Positions 9,658-16,412 of a stretch of DNA of 64,000 bases are shown here, piece by piece. Both the position numbers and the translations under genes were made by a program. The DNA lies in the NCBI RefSeq assembly GCF_003925875.1, contig NZ_AP019309.1:496001-560000 (forward strand), in the 5' to 3' direction. Origin of the DNA: Intestinibaculum porci (GTDB lineage Bacteria > Bacillota_I > Bacilli_A > Erysipelotrichales > Coprobacillaceae). Position 1 is the first letter of the stretch. Each line of letters begins with the position of its first letter. Under the pieces are notes generated by a model, which was given only the letters and a program-made list of their open reading frames with translations, did not search any database and was not told the origin of the DNA.

Positions 9658-9716
9658 AGTATTCTTTCAATCTCATTATAATAAGGAAGGAAAACATCAA
9701 TGGGAAAGTGAGTGCT

Positions 9717-10205
9717 ATGAGAAAAGCTGTTAATCGGATTATTATGTGTTTAGGCTGTGTATGTATTATCATTGCGGCGACTTTATTTGTCTACAATAAA
9801 CACTTATTAGAAAAGAATTATACCAATGCCCATAACATCTATAAGAAGGCTGAGGCATTGATACCACCGGTGTATATATCGAGTACATCAGGGGATCTTT
9901 CGATCTATGGCTATTTGGTCCGTGCGACTGTTTCTAGTGCTCATCTCCAATGTGTTGTCGCCAAGGACCATGATTTGCCATACTATCATAAGAAGATGAT
10001 TGCTTTACCAGATTACCTCAAAGGGGATCTGCAGAAAGTCAGTATTGGAGAAACCATCATCTTACATAAAGTCAATGGCAAAAAGGTCACTTATAAAGTC
10101 ACTGATAGCGGACGTATTCCCTATAAAAACTTAACCTCAGTAGGGTTAACGATTTATTGTCAAACTAATGGCTATTGTTACTTTATAAGCAGTAAGAGGA
10201 TATAA
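9717..10205 (+). CDS. Membrane-anchored sortase-like protein, divergent
   Basis: The ATG at 9717 is chosen (162 residues; GTG at 9708 is possible) because the extension further upstream shows no ribosome site. Residues 8-26 form one membrane helix. The rest aligns by eye with class C sortases: VVAKDHDLP (His85) resembles the VITAHRGLP histidine motif; KVSIGETIILHKVNGKKVTYKV matches the following Gly-Asp strand pair; and GLTIYCQ (Cys148) sits where TLxTC is expected, followed by a C-terminal KRI. The conserved threonine before the cysteine is tyrosine here and the catalytic arginine is not evident. It may be a degenerate or regulatory sortase homologue. The pilin neighbourhood supports this, but the assignment is tentative. 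Confidence 0.5.
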   Translation: MRKAVNRIIMCLGCVCIIIAATLFVYNKHLLEKNYTNAHNIYKKAEALIPPVYISSTSGDLSIYGYLVRATVSSAHLQCVVAKDHDLPYYHKKMIALPDYLKGDLQKVSIGETIILHKVNGKKVTYKVTDSGRIPYKNLTSVGLTIYCQTNGYCYFISSKRI

Positions 10206-10220
10206 GAAAGAAGTGTAAAC

Positions 10221-10796
10221 ATGAATATCGCAATTATTGATCAGGATGAAAGTTTTTGTAATGAAGTAGAAGGGGCGGTCTTATCGAATGGCCATTACTC
10301 AACCTATAAGTTTCACTCTTCTCAGGATTTCCTAGGCTGTGAACAAACTTTTGATATGATTCTTTTAGATATTGAATCACCGGATACCGCAGAAATCTCT
10401 TTATCAGATCAGTTACGTGAGCGAAATACACCGATTGTGTATTTATCAAAAGAACATGATCATTTAAAGAAAACCTTATCCGGTTATCTCAAACATCTCA
10501 AAACTGACGAAATAGGTGATGTTCCTTTTACCAATATCACTTATATTGAAAGAAACCATAAAGATTTAGTGGTTCACTTAAGTGATGGTGAGAATACAGA
10601 AATCAAAGATGGTAAACACTATTTACATGATTTAGATGATCGCTTTATTAAGATCAATCATACCACTTATATCTCCTTAGACTTCTTAGAATCCGTGAAA
10701 TATAATGAAGCTATAGTCCATGGGGAAACCTTACACATTGGTCATCACCATGTGAAAGAATTACATGAAATTGTCAAAGATACTGCATCAAAATGA
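10221..10796 (+). CDS. LytTR-family response regulator with shortened receiver domain
   Basis: Predicted DNA-binding regulator of 191 residues. The N-terminus resembles a CheY receiver (IAIIDQDES, then the phospho-acceptor strand MILLDIE, then IVYLSKE), but it is shorter than the usual 120 residues, with the last helix and strand missing or compressed. The C-terminal LytTR domain (about 100-185) shows ITYIERNHKDLVVHL, FIKINHTTYISLDFLESV and a final helix. AgrA-like regulators of this type often control surface or competence functions. It is last in the run of genes that follows the pilins and is closed by two terminators. No histidine kinase is adjacent. Confidence 0.8.
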   Translation: MNIAIIDQDESFCNEVEGAVLSNGHYSTYKFHSSQDFLGCEQTFDMILLDIESPDTAEISLSDQLRERNTPIVYLSKEHDHLKKTLSGYLKHLKTDEIGDVPFTNITYIERNHKDLVVHLSDGENTEIKDGKHYLHDLDDRFIKINHTTYISLDFLESVKYNEAIVHGETLHIGHHHVKELHEIVKDTASK

Positions 10797-10868
10797 TGCA
10801 GTTTTATTATACCTGTTTGTTTTATTAGCCTCTATAAGCTAAGTTGTACGCTTATAGAGGCATCTTTT
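10784..10868 (+). terminator. Two consecutive terminators
   Basis: The first stem, ACTGCATC/GATGCAGT with an AAAA loop and TTTTATT tail, overlaps the end of the LytTR gene. The second is a 12-bp stem GCCTCTATAAGC/GCTTATAGAGGC (about 10829-10861) followed by ATCTTTTTT. Together they isolate the pilus region from the sirtuin operon. Confidence 0.85.
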
Positions 10869-10911
10869 TTATGATGGCATCAACTATTTAAACAAAAATG
10901 TAATAAAATGA

Positions 10912-10943
10912 TTGACAACTAATATGTAATAATATATATTACA
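10912..10943 (+). promoter_or_regulatory. Promoter and palindromic operator of the sirtuin-macrodomain operon
   Basis: TTGACA at 10912-10917, a 17-bp spacer and TATATT at 10935-10940 form a good sigma-A promoter. The 19-bp palindrome TGTAATAATATATATTACA at 10925-10943 covers the -10 box, the position expected for a repressor operator. A further half-site TGTAATA lies just upstream of the -35 box. Confidence 0.7.
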
Positions 10944-10963
10944 AGTAGAAAGCAGGTGATCTT

Positions 10964-11821
10964 ATGAGCATTCAAGAAGAAATCAACAAAGCTGATGCTG
11001 TTGTCATCGGTGCTGGAGCCGGGTTATCCACCGCTGCTGGTTTTACTTATTCAGGTTTACGTTTTTATAAATACTTTTCTGACTTCGCTAAGAAGTATGG
11101 AATTCAGGACATGTATTCAGGAGGCTTTTATCCTTATGAGGATTTAGAAACCTTCTGGGCCTGGTGGAGCAGAGCCATCTATATCAATCGCTACTTAGAT
11201 GCCCCGAAAAACACTTATGGTGTTTTATATGATCTTGTTAAAGATAAAGACTATTTTGTCTTAACCACTAATGTGGATCATCAGTTCCAGAAACATGGTT
11301 TTGATAAGCAGCGTTTATTTTATACGCAGGGGGATTATGGCTTATTCCAGTCTTCCAATCCTACTATTATGAAGACTTATGACAATAAGGAAATTATTGA
11401 AAAGATGTTAGAAGCCCAGGGCTTCATTAAAGTGAATGGAATCTATGAAGTTCCTCAAACCCCATTAAAGATGAGAATCCCAACGGAATTAATTCCTTAT
11501 TGTCCTGATGATGGCTTACCAATGAATACGAACTTACGCTGTGATGATACCTTTGTAGAAGATGCCGGCTGGCATGCAGCCTGCAAACGGTATAATGATT
11601 TTATTGATCATCATCAGCAGGGACGTGTTCTCTATTTAGAATTAGGGGTAGGGATGAATACCCCGATCATTATCAAATATCCTTTCTGGAAGATGACCAA
11701 AGCCAATCCTCAGGCTCGTTATATTTCCATTAACAAGGGGGAGGCTTATGCCCCTGCAGAGATTGCATCACAGTCATTATGTATTAATGATGATATCTTA
11801 CATGCCTTGGGAGGTGAATAA
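10964..11821 (+). CDS. Class-M sirtuin (SirTM), protein ADP-ribosyltransferase
   Basis: NAD-binding sirtuin-fold protein of 285 residues. The N-terminal GAGAGLSTAAGF is the sirtuin NAD loop, and VLTTNVDHQFQKHGF replaces the TQNID motif in the way typical of macrodomain-linked sirtuins, which act as ADP-ribosyltransferases rather than deacylases. The family's IPYCPDDGLPMNTNLRCDDTFVED segment is present, but the second cysteine expected in a CPxCG pair is aspartate here. The start has AGCAGGTG upstream. The macrodomain gene begins one base after the stop. In staphylococci and streptococci this pair sits with GcvH-L and LplA2; neither is nearby here. Confidence 0.9.
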   Translation: MSIQEEINKADAVVIGAGAGLSTAAGFTYSGLRFYKYFSDFAKKYGIQDMYSGGFYPYEDLETFWAWWSRAIYINRYLDAPKNTYGVLYDLVKDKDYFVLTTNVDHQFQKHGFDKQRLFYTQGDYGLFQSSNPTIMKTYDNKEIIEKMLEAQGFIKVNGIYEVPQTPLKMRIPTELIPYCPDDGLPMNTNLRCDDTFVEDAGWHAACKRYNDFIDHHQQGRVLYLELGVGMNTPIIIKYPFWKMTKANPQARYISINKGEAYAPAEIASQSLCINDDILHALGGE

Positions 11822-11822
11822 C

Positions 11823-12632
11823 ATGAATCAGGAAGAAAGAAGAATCTTTTTAATTGAATACTTATTACAGGAAGCTCATCAGCAACTCACCATCCCTAAG
11901 GATCCTGAAGATCAGTGGCATTTATTACGTGCTTTGTTCAATATCCGAGCACCGCAAAAAGCTTCTTCCTCTTTCTATAAGATCGAAGGGGAACTATTAG
12001 AAAGAATGACTCAGGACAAAGGAATTGTTGATGTCAATGATTTACCAGGTTCTTATAGCGATCCTCGTCTTTCTCTTTATCAGGGGGATATTACAAGACT
12101 GAAAGCGGATGCTATTGTCAATGCGGCTAATAGTCAGATGTTAGGGTGCTTCGCCCCTAACCACACCTGCATTGACAATTGCATTCATACCTTTGCCGGT
12201 ATTGAATTAAGAGAAACCTGCTTTGATTATATGTCTTCAAAGCCGGAAGGCTATGAAGAACCAACGGGGCAGGCGATGATTACCCCTGGTTATCATTTAC
12301 CAGCTAAGTATGTTATTCACACCGTTGGTCCAATCGTGAGAGGACGTCTTACTAAAACGCATAAAGATTTATTAAAAAGCTGTTATACATCATGTTTAGA
12401 TGCAGCAGATCGTTATCATTTAGAGAGTATTGTGTTTTGCTGCATAAGTACTGGTGTCTTTATGTTTCCACAGGATCAGGCTGCTAAAATTGCTATTGCA
12501 AGTGTACAAGAATATTTAGATAATCATCCTCATACTTCTATTAAAAAGGTTATCTTTAATGTCTTTAAAGATGATGATGCTTATTTATATGATACTCTTC
12601 TTAATAAAAAGATCACTGTGAGAGGTCATTAA
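11823..12632 (+). CDS. Zinc-dependent macrodomain ADP-ribosyl hydrolase (SirTM-associated)
   Basis: Predicted to remove the ADP-ribose that the upstream SirTM attaches. The start at 11823 has GGGAGG within the SirTM 3' end and a one-base gap, so it is coupled. The 269-residue protein has an N-terminal helical extension (about 1-70), then the macrodomain: LYQGDITRLKADAIVNAANS, the zinc-macro signature GCFAPNHTCIDNCIH with His and Cys ligands, AGIELRETC, TGQAMITPGYHLPAKYVIHTVGP and CCISTGVFMFP. This matches the Zn-Macro family that accompanies SirTM. It is followed by a long non-coding stretch. Confidence 0.9.
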   Translation: MNQEERRIFLIEYLLQEAHQQLTIPKDPEDQWHLLRALFNIRAPQKASSSFYKIEGELLERMTQDKGIVDVNDLPGSYSDPRLSLYQGDITRLKADAIVNAANSQMLGCFAPNHTCIDNCIHTFAGIELRETCFDYMSSKPEGYEEPTGQAMITPGYHLPAKYVIHTVGPIVRGRLTKTHKDLLKSCYTSCLDAADRYHLESIVFCCISTGVFMFPQDQAAKIAIASVQEYLDNHPHTSIKKVIFNVFKDDDAYLYDTLLNKKITVRGH

Positions 12633-12739
12633 TTTATTTCTTATGGATAGATCATCATCTTGCGTGTGCTTCACCTTGCTTTCATGGTTGAAGTGGAGAT
12701 AAGTGTATTTCAGGCTAGATAGAAAATTTCACTAAATTA

Positions 12740-12768
12740 TTGACATAGAAATGTGGTTTAAGTATAAT
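12740..12768 (+). promoter_or_regulatory. Strong sigma-A promoter for a small RNA
   Basis: TTGACA (12740-12745), 17-bp spacer, TATAAT (12763-12768): a consensus promoter with no open reading frame behind it, so it most likely drives the small RNA that follows. Confidence 0.75.
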
Positions 12769-12774
12769 AACCTC

Positions 12775-12838
12775 AATAGAACCAGCCATGCTTAGTCTTT
12801 CTTATGGAAGAATGCACAAACCGGCTGGTCTTTTTTGT
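12775..12838 (+). ncRNA. Candidate small RNA 1
   Basis: Starting about 7 bases after a consensus -10 box, this roughly 60-nt segment is closed by a stem of ACCAGCC (12781-12787) with GGCTGGT (12823-12829) and then CTTTTTT, the shape of a factor-independent terminator enclosing an internal hairpin. No reading frame is visible. A related copy lies 120 bases downstream (shared AGAACC..GGCA..GCTTAGTCTT core). I do not recognise the family. The spacer 12633-12739 before it shows nothing else clear. Confidence 0.5.
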
Positions 12839-12857
12839 TGAAAATAACTTTAACTTA

Positions 12858-12998
12858 GTGACATATAGGCGTCAAACAAGTATGTTGAATACCGGTAGAA
12901 CCCGGCAGGCTTAGTCTTCTTAAAGGTAAAACTTTATACCCTTATTAAGGGATTAGAATCAATTTCTTTTGCTTGGTAAATCCAGGCATTTTTTTGTA
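12858..12998 (+). ncRNA. Candidate small RNA 2, related to the first, with its promoter
   Basis: GTGACA (12858-12863), 17-bp spacer and TATGTT (12881-12886) give a weaker promoter in register with that of the first copy. The transcribed part shares TAGAACC, GGCA and GCTTAGTCTT with copy 1, then contains an internal hairpin (about GGTAAAACTTTATACC) and a final TTTTTTT run near 12998. The rest of the gap (12999-13299) is AT-rich with no recognisable gene. Confidence 0.4.
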
Positions 12999-13299
12999 TG
13001 TGGTTGTTACAATTAATAAATGTTCTCTTATCTATCTGTCCTGTTGATCTTTATCATCAATAGATTATGAGTGCTTTTAAGTGGAGACATTTAGTTGGCC
13101 ACTATTATGAGATTAGTAAATAATGAGATGCATTCTTTGGCGTTTCGTCGATTGTAACCAAAATGGGAAAAAGAAGTATAAAATCAATGGTAACTAGAGA
13201 AAGCAAAAAATAATTCACAAAAGCGAAAATAATAAAATGCAATTTTAGTGTTGAAATTGACAATATGTTTAATAGAACATATAATTGATTAGAAAAACA

Positions 13300-13932
13300 A
13301 TGTATACAATTGATTTCTACGATACTGCGGATGGAAAATGTCCTGTTGAGGATTTTTTAAAGTCACTTGATGACAAAATGCGTGCTAAAGCTTTTAGAAC
13401 AATTGATTTACTTGAAAATAATGGCCCTGAACTTCGTGAACCATACTCAAAAGCTTTAGATGATGGTATTTTTGAGTTAAGGGTTAAGCAAAGCTCTAAT
13501 ACAACTAGAATATTTTACTTTTTCTTTACTGGAAAGAAAGCAATTCTGACAAACGGGATTGTAAAGAAAACTCAAAAAACACCTAGGGCCGCGTTAAGAC
13601 AGGCAAAGAAATATCGATCTGATTACATAGGAGGAATTGTCATGACTAGCTATAAAGACTATAAACAAATGGCTTTACAGGACCCTGATTTCAAAGCTGA
13701 ATATGATAAGCTTCAAGAAGAGTATGATCTTATTCAGGAATTGATTGATGCCCGCAAACAACAACATCTGACTCAAAAAGAGCTTGCAATGAGAACTGGA
13801 ATTACTCAAGCTGATATTAGTCGAATCGAAAAAGGCTTAAGAAATCCAAGTCTCTCTACTGTGAAAAAAATGGCTCAAGGGCTTGGAAAGCAAATAAGAC
13901 TTGTTCCTGCAACAAAGAAAGTCAATTTATAA
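13300..13932 (+). CDS. HigB-HigA toxin-antitoxin, fused in one frame
   Basis: A 210-residue frame (ATG 13300; a TTG at 13285 is also open) holding two normally separate proteins. Residues 1-108 are a RelE/HigB-type (phage Gp49-like) mRNA interferase: IDFYDTADGKCPVEDFLKSL, ELREPYSKAL, LRVKQSSNTTRIFYFF. Residues 115-210 are the matching XRE antitoxin, with MTSYKDYKQMALQDPDFKAEYD and the helix-turn-helix LTQKELAMRTGITQADISRIEKG. A perfect internal ribosome site AGGAGG (13630-13635) precedes the antitoxin ATG at 13642, so free antitoxin can still be made. Usually the toxin stops before this point. The frame ends exactly where the Tn7-like end begins (13933). Confidence 0.85.
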   Translation: MYTIDFYDTADGKCPVEDFLKSLDDKMRAKAFRTIDLLENNGPELREPYSKALDDGIFELRVKQSSNTTRIFYFFFTGKKAILTNGIVKKTQKTPRAALRQAKKYRSDYIGGIVMTSYKDYKQMALQDPDFKAEYDKLQEEYDLIQELIDARKQQHLTQKELAMRTGITQADISRIEKGLRNPSLSTVKKMAQGLGKQIRLVPATKKVNL

Positions 13933-14325
13933 TGTATACGACTAATTTATTAGTTTCCTATATGCACCAATGTATGTGGCTTTGCTTAATAATTTGAGTG
14001 TTAAACTTATTTATTAGTTTAAATTGTCTAATGTGATGTGATTTAACAACAATATAATGAGTTTCCTTTTAACAATTACTTGTCGGAAGTGTTTTCTTAC
14101 AAGTGGTTCTTAATGAAAAATCAGTGATGATTTCAGGAATCTCTTCATTAAAATTAATCGCAAGGAATAATAGGAAAATGATCAATTTATGAATAATTAC
14201 CTGTTTTCTACGAAATTAATAATAAAGTCGGGGAAACTAATTAAATAGTACTAATTTTTAAAACAGTGAGCGATAAAATACCACTCACTGTCAACGAATA
14301 TTAAGTTTTTAATTTAAACTAATTA
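13933..14325. mobile_element. Internally deleted Tn7-like element (element 1)
   Basis: The first bases, TGTATACGACTAATTTATTAG, repeat the left end of the complete element at 15560, with similar spacing of the following TnsB-type sites. Bases 14121-14206 match the 3' end of tnsA (compare 15745-15825). Bases 14211-14262 match the right-end region of the complete element (compare 22561-22605: TTTTCTACGAAATTAATAA and GGAAACTAATTAA). The right terminus ACTAATTA abuts CCTTT, as in the complete element. So this is a left end, a stump of tnsA and a right end, with the genes lost. The left flank is TATAA, not CCTTT, so its original left junction is altered. A hairpin ACAGTGAG/CTCACTGT lies at 14263-14291. 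Confidence 0.7.
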
Positions 14326-14330
14326 CCTTT
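14326..14330. repeat. CCTTT junction 1
   Basis: Five bases CCTTT between the right end of element 1 and the left end of element 2; the same five bases recur at 15555-15559 and 22694-22698. Confidence 0.6.
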
Positions 14331-14341
14331 TGACTTCATCA

Positions 14342-14459
14342 AATTAAAAAGTTAATTAGAAAAAGGTTGTTTTTCTTTTTATTTGTTATGCTTGGTTTAA
14401 TTTAATAGTTAATATTTGATAATTTTAACAAAAACACAGGTTTAATTAAAAAGTTAATT
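14342..14459. repeat. Three direct repeats at the left end of element 2
   Basis: AATTAAAAAGTTAATT at 14342-14357 and 14444-14459, with a variant TTTAATTTAATAGTTAAT near 14396-14413. Spacing of about 50 bases resembles the arrayed TnsB sites of Tn7-type ends. Confidence 0.5.
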
Positions 14460-14596
14460 TTTAAAAAATGGCAATAATAGATCTACTGTTTATTTATTCA
14501 CTATTCTTGCATGTACATCTATTTTTTGTATAATCATAGCTAAGATAACTTGTGAAGGATAAACACTTTATCTTTTTTCTTTGGATTTGATAAAAA

Positions 14597-14628
14597 AGCG
14601 GAGTACAACGCAGGCATTGTACTCCGCT
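14597..14628 (-). terminator. Strong hairpin terminator
   Basis: A 12-bp perfect stem AGCGGAGTACAA/TTGTACTCCGCT with an 8-base loop. On the minus strand it is followed by TTTTTATC, so it would terminate transcription from the Abi remnant upstream of it. Confidence 0.75.
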
Positions 14629-14686
14629 AAAAACTATTGTTTTTGTTCACTAACGGCATTATACATGACACTTTCTAGGAAATCAA

Positions 14687-14995
14687 TTATTTTAGACACT
14701 TTCTAGGAACTATTATTTCTTTTGACGCTCCGTCTTTATAGATTTCATAATACATTGAGTACAATTTTATAAACTCTCCAAATGATAGCACTTCAATCAA
14801 TGCCCATATAGGCCATTGATTATCGTATTTATAAATCAAATCTGCACTAGCTGAATCATTCATTTTTCGTTTAATACTTTGATGATTTATACCACAAAAA
14901 AATTTAATATATTCGGCTATATTTGCGATATTTGAAGCACTTATTTCCACGAAAAAACTTAATATTGGATAAAATTGTATTTTTGTGAGTACCAC
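14687..14995 (-). pseudogene. Fragment of an Abi-like (Abi_2 family) phage-abortive-infection protein
   Basis: The readable part NQWPIWALIEVLSFGEFIKLYS matches the Abi_2/AbiD-F signature (PIWVLIEVLSFG...LSKLY). The family is usually about 300 residues; here only about 60 related residues remain. The upstream part of the frame (14890-14995) runs through repeat arms and is not Abi-like, so the gene is truncated. A direct repeat GACACTTTCTAGGA (about 14669 and 14694) lies at its 3' end. It was probably a defence cargo gene of a former transposon. Confidence 0.55.
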
Positions 14996-15483
14996 GAAAA
15001 AATTTAATATCGAACAAAAAGAGAGTATGAATCGTTTGATTAAAGCGATAACAAACGTAGCTATAATATCTAAAAGATTAGAATTTGAGATATCATTTTA
15101 GATCATGAAACTCAAAATAATTATACTGTTGATTACATATCATCATACATCTAACTTAAGAAAAATAGACCGATTTTCCTGTAAAAGGAGATCAGTCTAT
15201 TTGTTTTATTGGAAAATATGCTGATTATACATTGTATTTTAAATTTATGACCTTGATTAAAAAATGAGATCTTTCTTGTATTTAATTTATAAAGTATTTT
15301 GAAGATAGAATAGGATATATTTATTTAAAATGATTATCATAGCTTCTGTATTTACTCCATTTTGCAACATATTAAGTTTTTTAAAATAATCATTAAGTTT
15401 TTTCGTGGAAGAAAAAGGAGCTAAAAAGCTCCTAAAAATGAGTGATATTAAGTTTTATCGCGGTATATTAAATTATTTCGTGG
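14891..15483. repeat. Six-copy inverted array, three copies facing three
   Basis: Copies of CCACGAAAAAATTTAATAT occur on the plus strand at 14891-14910, 14947-14965 and 14991-15010, and in reverse orientation at 15392-15408, 15445-15463 and 15464-15483. A layout of three sites facing three is that of the two ends of a Tn7-like or Mu-like transposon, here only about 0.6 kb apart and without genes. The space between (15011-15391) contains no gene, only a terminator. Confidence 0.6.
15163..15212 (+). terminator. Hairpin terminator inside element 2
   Basis: AAATAGAC..TTTTCCT pairs with AGGAGAT..GTCTATTT (15163-15202), followed by TTGTTTTATT. A smaller hairpin AGGAGCT/AGCTCCT lies near 15416-15437. 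Confidence 0.65.
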
Positions 15484-15554
15484 AACTATTCACCCTCTCT
15501 AAAAAGTATTTAAAAAATTAAATTGCATTTAAAATTTTTTAATTGGCTGAATCA

Positions 15555-15559
15555 CCTTT
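15555..15559. repeat. CCTTT target-site duplication, left copy (complete Tn7-like element)
   Basis: CCTTT directly precedes the left terminus TGTATACGAC; the matching copy follows the right terminus at 22694-22698. Five bases is the duplication length of Tn7-type transposition. Confidence 0.7.
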
Positions 15560-15705
15560 TGTATACGACTAATTTATTAGTTAGTTTCCTATATACACCA
15601 ATATATGCGGCTTTTGTCCAATAATTTAGGCATTAGAACTAATTTATTAGTTTATGTTATATAACGTTATTGTGATTTAACAACAATATAATTAGTTTCC
15701 TTATA
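15560..15705. repeat. Left transposon end with three TnsB-type sites
   Basis: Reverse-oriented sites at 15568-15590 (ending TTAGTTTCCT), 15637-15654 (AACTAATTTATTAG) and 15690-15701 (AATTAGTTTCCT). Element 1 carries the same arrangement. Confidence 0.65.
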
Positions 15706-15716
15706 AAGTTTACCTA

Positions 15717-16412
15717 TCAAAATTTTTTATTTTCCAAGTATTTTTCAAATAAATCATCGGTGATGATTTCAGAAGCTTCTTCGTTAAAGTTAATCACTTG
15801 GGATAATGGGAAAATGATCGCCCTGTGAATAATCAAATGCTTTAAGAGCTCTTCTTTTGTTCGTACATTATCTTTATTCCAAAATTCAGAACAAATTTTA
15901 ATATTTATTGCTTCTCGTTTATTTACGAATTGATCAGTGAAAATGATTCTCCAAGGAATATTATGGGATTTCCAATACTGATATTCAATATAACATTTTT
16001 CAACTACTCTTCGATGTTTAACGGGATCGAGGGATTTACGTGATGATGTAACAAAATAAGCGATATAGTGACCGCTTTTATCCTTTACAAGAAGATGAGT
16101 GAGCATACGTTTTGTTCCGTGGTTAAATCTTTTATAACCAAGTGAGTCAGCAATATTATTTGTTTCATCAAGATTAAGTGGATACTGTTCGTAAACATCT
16201 AAAACATAATCCTTGTAGCGCAAGATAAGGTATGCATAAAACTGATTTAAACCTAAGAAATGCATAAGACGTCCTGATTTCCAGTCAGTAAAGCTGCATG
16301 TTGTATGTGAAGCTGTAGTGTATTCCTGGGACTGAATCCAAGCCTGATAGTATTCATCTATTGTATTCCTCTTTGCTTTTTCTTTGGCTTCTTCGCTCAT
16401 CTTTTTTGGCAT
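15717..16412 (-). CDS. tnsA: TnsA-like transposase subunit with lost nuclease triad
   Basis: Homologue of the Tn7 nuclease that cuts the 5' ends of the transposon (231 residues; 273 in Tn7). Clear landmarks are DWKSGRLMHFL, VLDVYEQYPL (Tn7 VLDIREQFPL), EKCYIEYQYWKSHNIPWRIIFTD (Tn7 EKLELERRYWQQKQIPWFIFTD) and a C-terminal helical TnsC-contact region. At the three catalytic positions of the Tn7 enzyme (Glu63, Asp114, Lys132) this protein has Gln57, His106 and Thr122, so cleavage is not expected. The start at 16412 has AGGAGG 10 bases upstream and overlaps the tnsD 3' end by 59 bases. In Tn7 tnsA is first in the operon; here it is last. Confidence 0.88.
   Translation of the reverse strand: MPKKMSEEAKEKAKRNTIDEYYQAWIQSQEYTTASHTTCSFTDWKSGRLMHFLGLNQFYAYLILRYKDYVLDVYEQYPLNLDETNNIADSLGYKRFNHGTKRMLTHLLVKDKSGHYIAYFVTSSRKSLDPVKHRRVVEKCYIEYQYWKSHNIPWRIIFTDQFVNKREAINIKICSEFWNKDNVRTKEELLKHLIIHRAIIFPLSQVINFNEEASEIITDDLFEKYLENKKF

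Larger units (their letters stand above)
14331..15554. mobile_element. Non-autonomous or decayed Tn7-like element with different ends (element 2)
   Basis: It is bounded on both sides by CCTTT. The left terminus TGACTTCATCAAATTAAAAA and the right terminus, read inwards (TGATTCAGCCAATTAAAAAA), are imperfect inverted repeats starting with TGA. The left end has three direct copies of a site like AATTAAAAAGTTAATT, as expected for multiple transposase-binding sites. Inside are a decayed Abi-type gene, several hairpins and a second set of inverted arms. No transposase genes are present. Boundaries and nature are inferred from the repeats alone. Confidence 0.55.

Noticed and set aside
13285-13299. 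TTG start extending the HigB frame
   Set aside because: The MYTIDFYDT start at 13300 matches the usual N-terminus of the toxin family; the extension adds only five residues without a better ribosome site.
14200-15560. CRISPR array, because of several repeats in the AT-rich region
   Set aside because: The repeats are short, unevenly spaced, in opposite orientation on the two sides, and lack unique spacers of constant length. Transposon end sites explain them better. No cas genes and no CAST-type effector are present.
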